Part shown: piece after piece, positions 63,791 through 64,000 of the stretch
How positions within the stretch are numbered: position 1 is the first letter of the stretch
Layout of the letters: each line of letters starts with the position of its first letter
NCBI RefSeq assembly: GCF_000315625.1
Contig: NW_005434671.1
Coordinates: 1 to 64,000 of the forward strand
Reading direction: 5' to 3'
DNA from: Guillardia theta CCMP2712
Taxonomy: Eukaryota; Cryptophyceae; Pyrenomonadales; Geminigeraceae
DNA: 64,000 nt
Made by a program: the position numbers and the translations under genes
The notes under the pieces: model-generated
The model's database searches: none
What the model was told of the DNA's origin: nothing
What the model saw: only the letters and a program-made list of their open reading frames with translations

Positions 63791-64000
63791 ATGCGAAAAT
63801 ACTCCGCTGATGGTAAGCCAATACTAGACCCAAACCGTCCGGACATCTTCTTCGACATCCAGCCATGCTCCTTCGTCACCTTCTCTGAGGAGGGAAAGAA
63901 GCGCCTCTTGTGTCTCTCGAGGTCGATAGCCTACATCGAGGCCTGCCGGGAACTTGAAGGCGGCAGCATCGACGGCAAGAAGCTTTCATGCCAGAGTGCC
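63791..64000 (+). CDS. Copy B of the duplicated ORF, runs off the window
   Basis: Starts at ATG 63791 (MRKYSADGKPILDPNRPDIF) and stays open to the last base, so it is incomplete at its 3' end. It is the inverted partner of the ORF at 62200-62418, with 160 bp identical in DNA and similar protein on the flank. No family is recognised. Confidence 0.45.
   Translation, partial: MRKYSADGKPILDPNRPDIFFDIQPCSFVTFSEEGKKRLLCLSRSIAYIEACRELEGGSIDGKKLSCQSA
63826..63985 (-). repeat. 160-bp perfect inverted repeat, arm B
   Basis: Reverse complement of 62203-62362 without a visible mismatch. Similarity at DNA level falls off sharply on both sides. Confidence 0.95.

Noticed and set aside
1-64000. tRNA or rRNA genes
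   Set aside because: No clover-leaf A- and B-box pairs or rRNA core sequences were noticed on reading; a dedicated scan (tRNAscan-SE, Infernal) would be needed to exclude them fully.

Overview
This is a eukaryotic nuclear fragment, most likely from a cryptophyte alga resembling Guillardia theta. The organism call is an inference. Supporting signs are: nearly every recognisable gene is split by very short GT-AG introns (about 42-120 bp, several with GC-AG ends); blocks of CCCTAAA/TTTAGGG telomere-type repeat lie at the left edge; a plastid fibrillin carries a signal peptide followed by a Phe-initiated transit peptide (VGA|F), typical of red-alga-derived complex plastids; and there are motile-cilium genes. 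One 100-base assembly gap (N) lies at 57298-57397.

Layout. 1-3.6 kb: a subtelomere-like mosaic of three minus-strand copies of one unknown ORF, each bordered by telomere-type repeats and two of them by 19/20-bp tandem arrays. 3.6-8.6 kb: a REX1-B-like coiled-coil protein, a MIB/HERC2-like protein and a small unknown gene. 8.7-10.8 kb (minus): an outer-dynein-arm docking protein. 11.2-14.2 kb: a membrane-anchored HExxH metalloprotease-like protein. 14.5-21.3 kb: a four-domain cation channel of about 2,138 residues whose pore residues read D-D-K-D. Seven bases after its stop codon lies the stop of a convergent ethanolamine/choline phosphotransferase gene (to 22.7 kb). 23.0-25.4 kb: a mosaic protein with cold-shock-like and SH3-like segments, convergent with a coiled-coil gene.

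28.5-30.0 kb: plastid fibrillin (nine exons). 30.2-32.3 kb (minus): an HIBCH-fold protein lacking the catalytic acids. 32.8-33.4 kb: a 39-bp minisatellite of 17 copies. 33.5-36.5 kb (minus): a multi-pass membrane protein with ankyrin-like repeats. 36.8-39.2 kb: a second MIB/HERC2-like protein. 39.8-44.3 kb: a Myb/SANT protein with ER-entry features, followed by, or spliced to, an acyl-protein-thioesterase-like pseudoenzyme. 44.4-45.6 kb (minus): a short-chain dehydrogenase. 45.6-50 kb: mostly repeat-rich, with a Crinkler/RHS-like C-terminal fragment. 50.1-56.9 kb (minus): a roughly 2,000-residue surface protein joining Kelch repeats, a Pmp-type beta-helix, a Cys-rich stalk and many membrane segments. 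59.0-61.9 kb: a kinase fused to a right-handed beta-helix. 62.2-64.0 kb: a perfect 160-bp inverted duplication carrying two related ORFs.

No operon-like pathway is visible; genes are independent and compact, often convergent with overlapping 3' ends. Gene models were built by hand from reading frame and splice-site logic, so exon edges are predictions. A dispersed GC-rich repeat family marked by TTTACTCAAAGTTAA recurs in the intergenic gaps.
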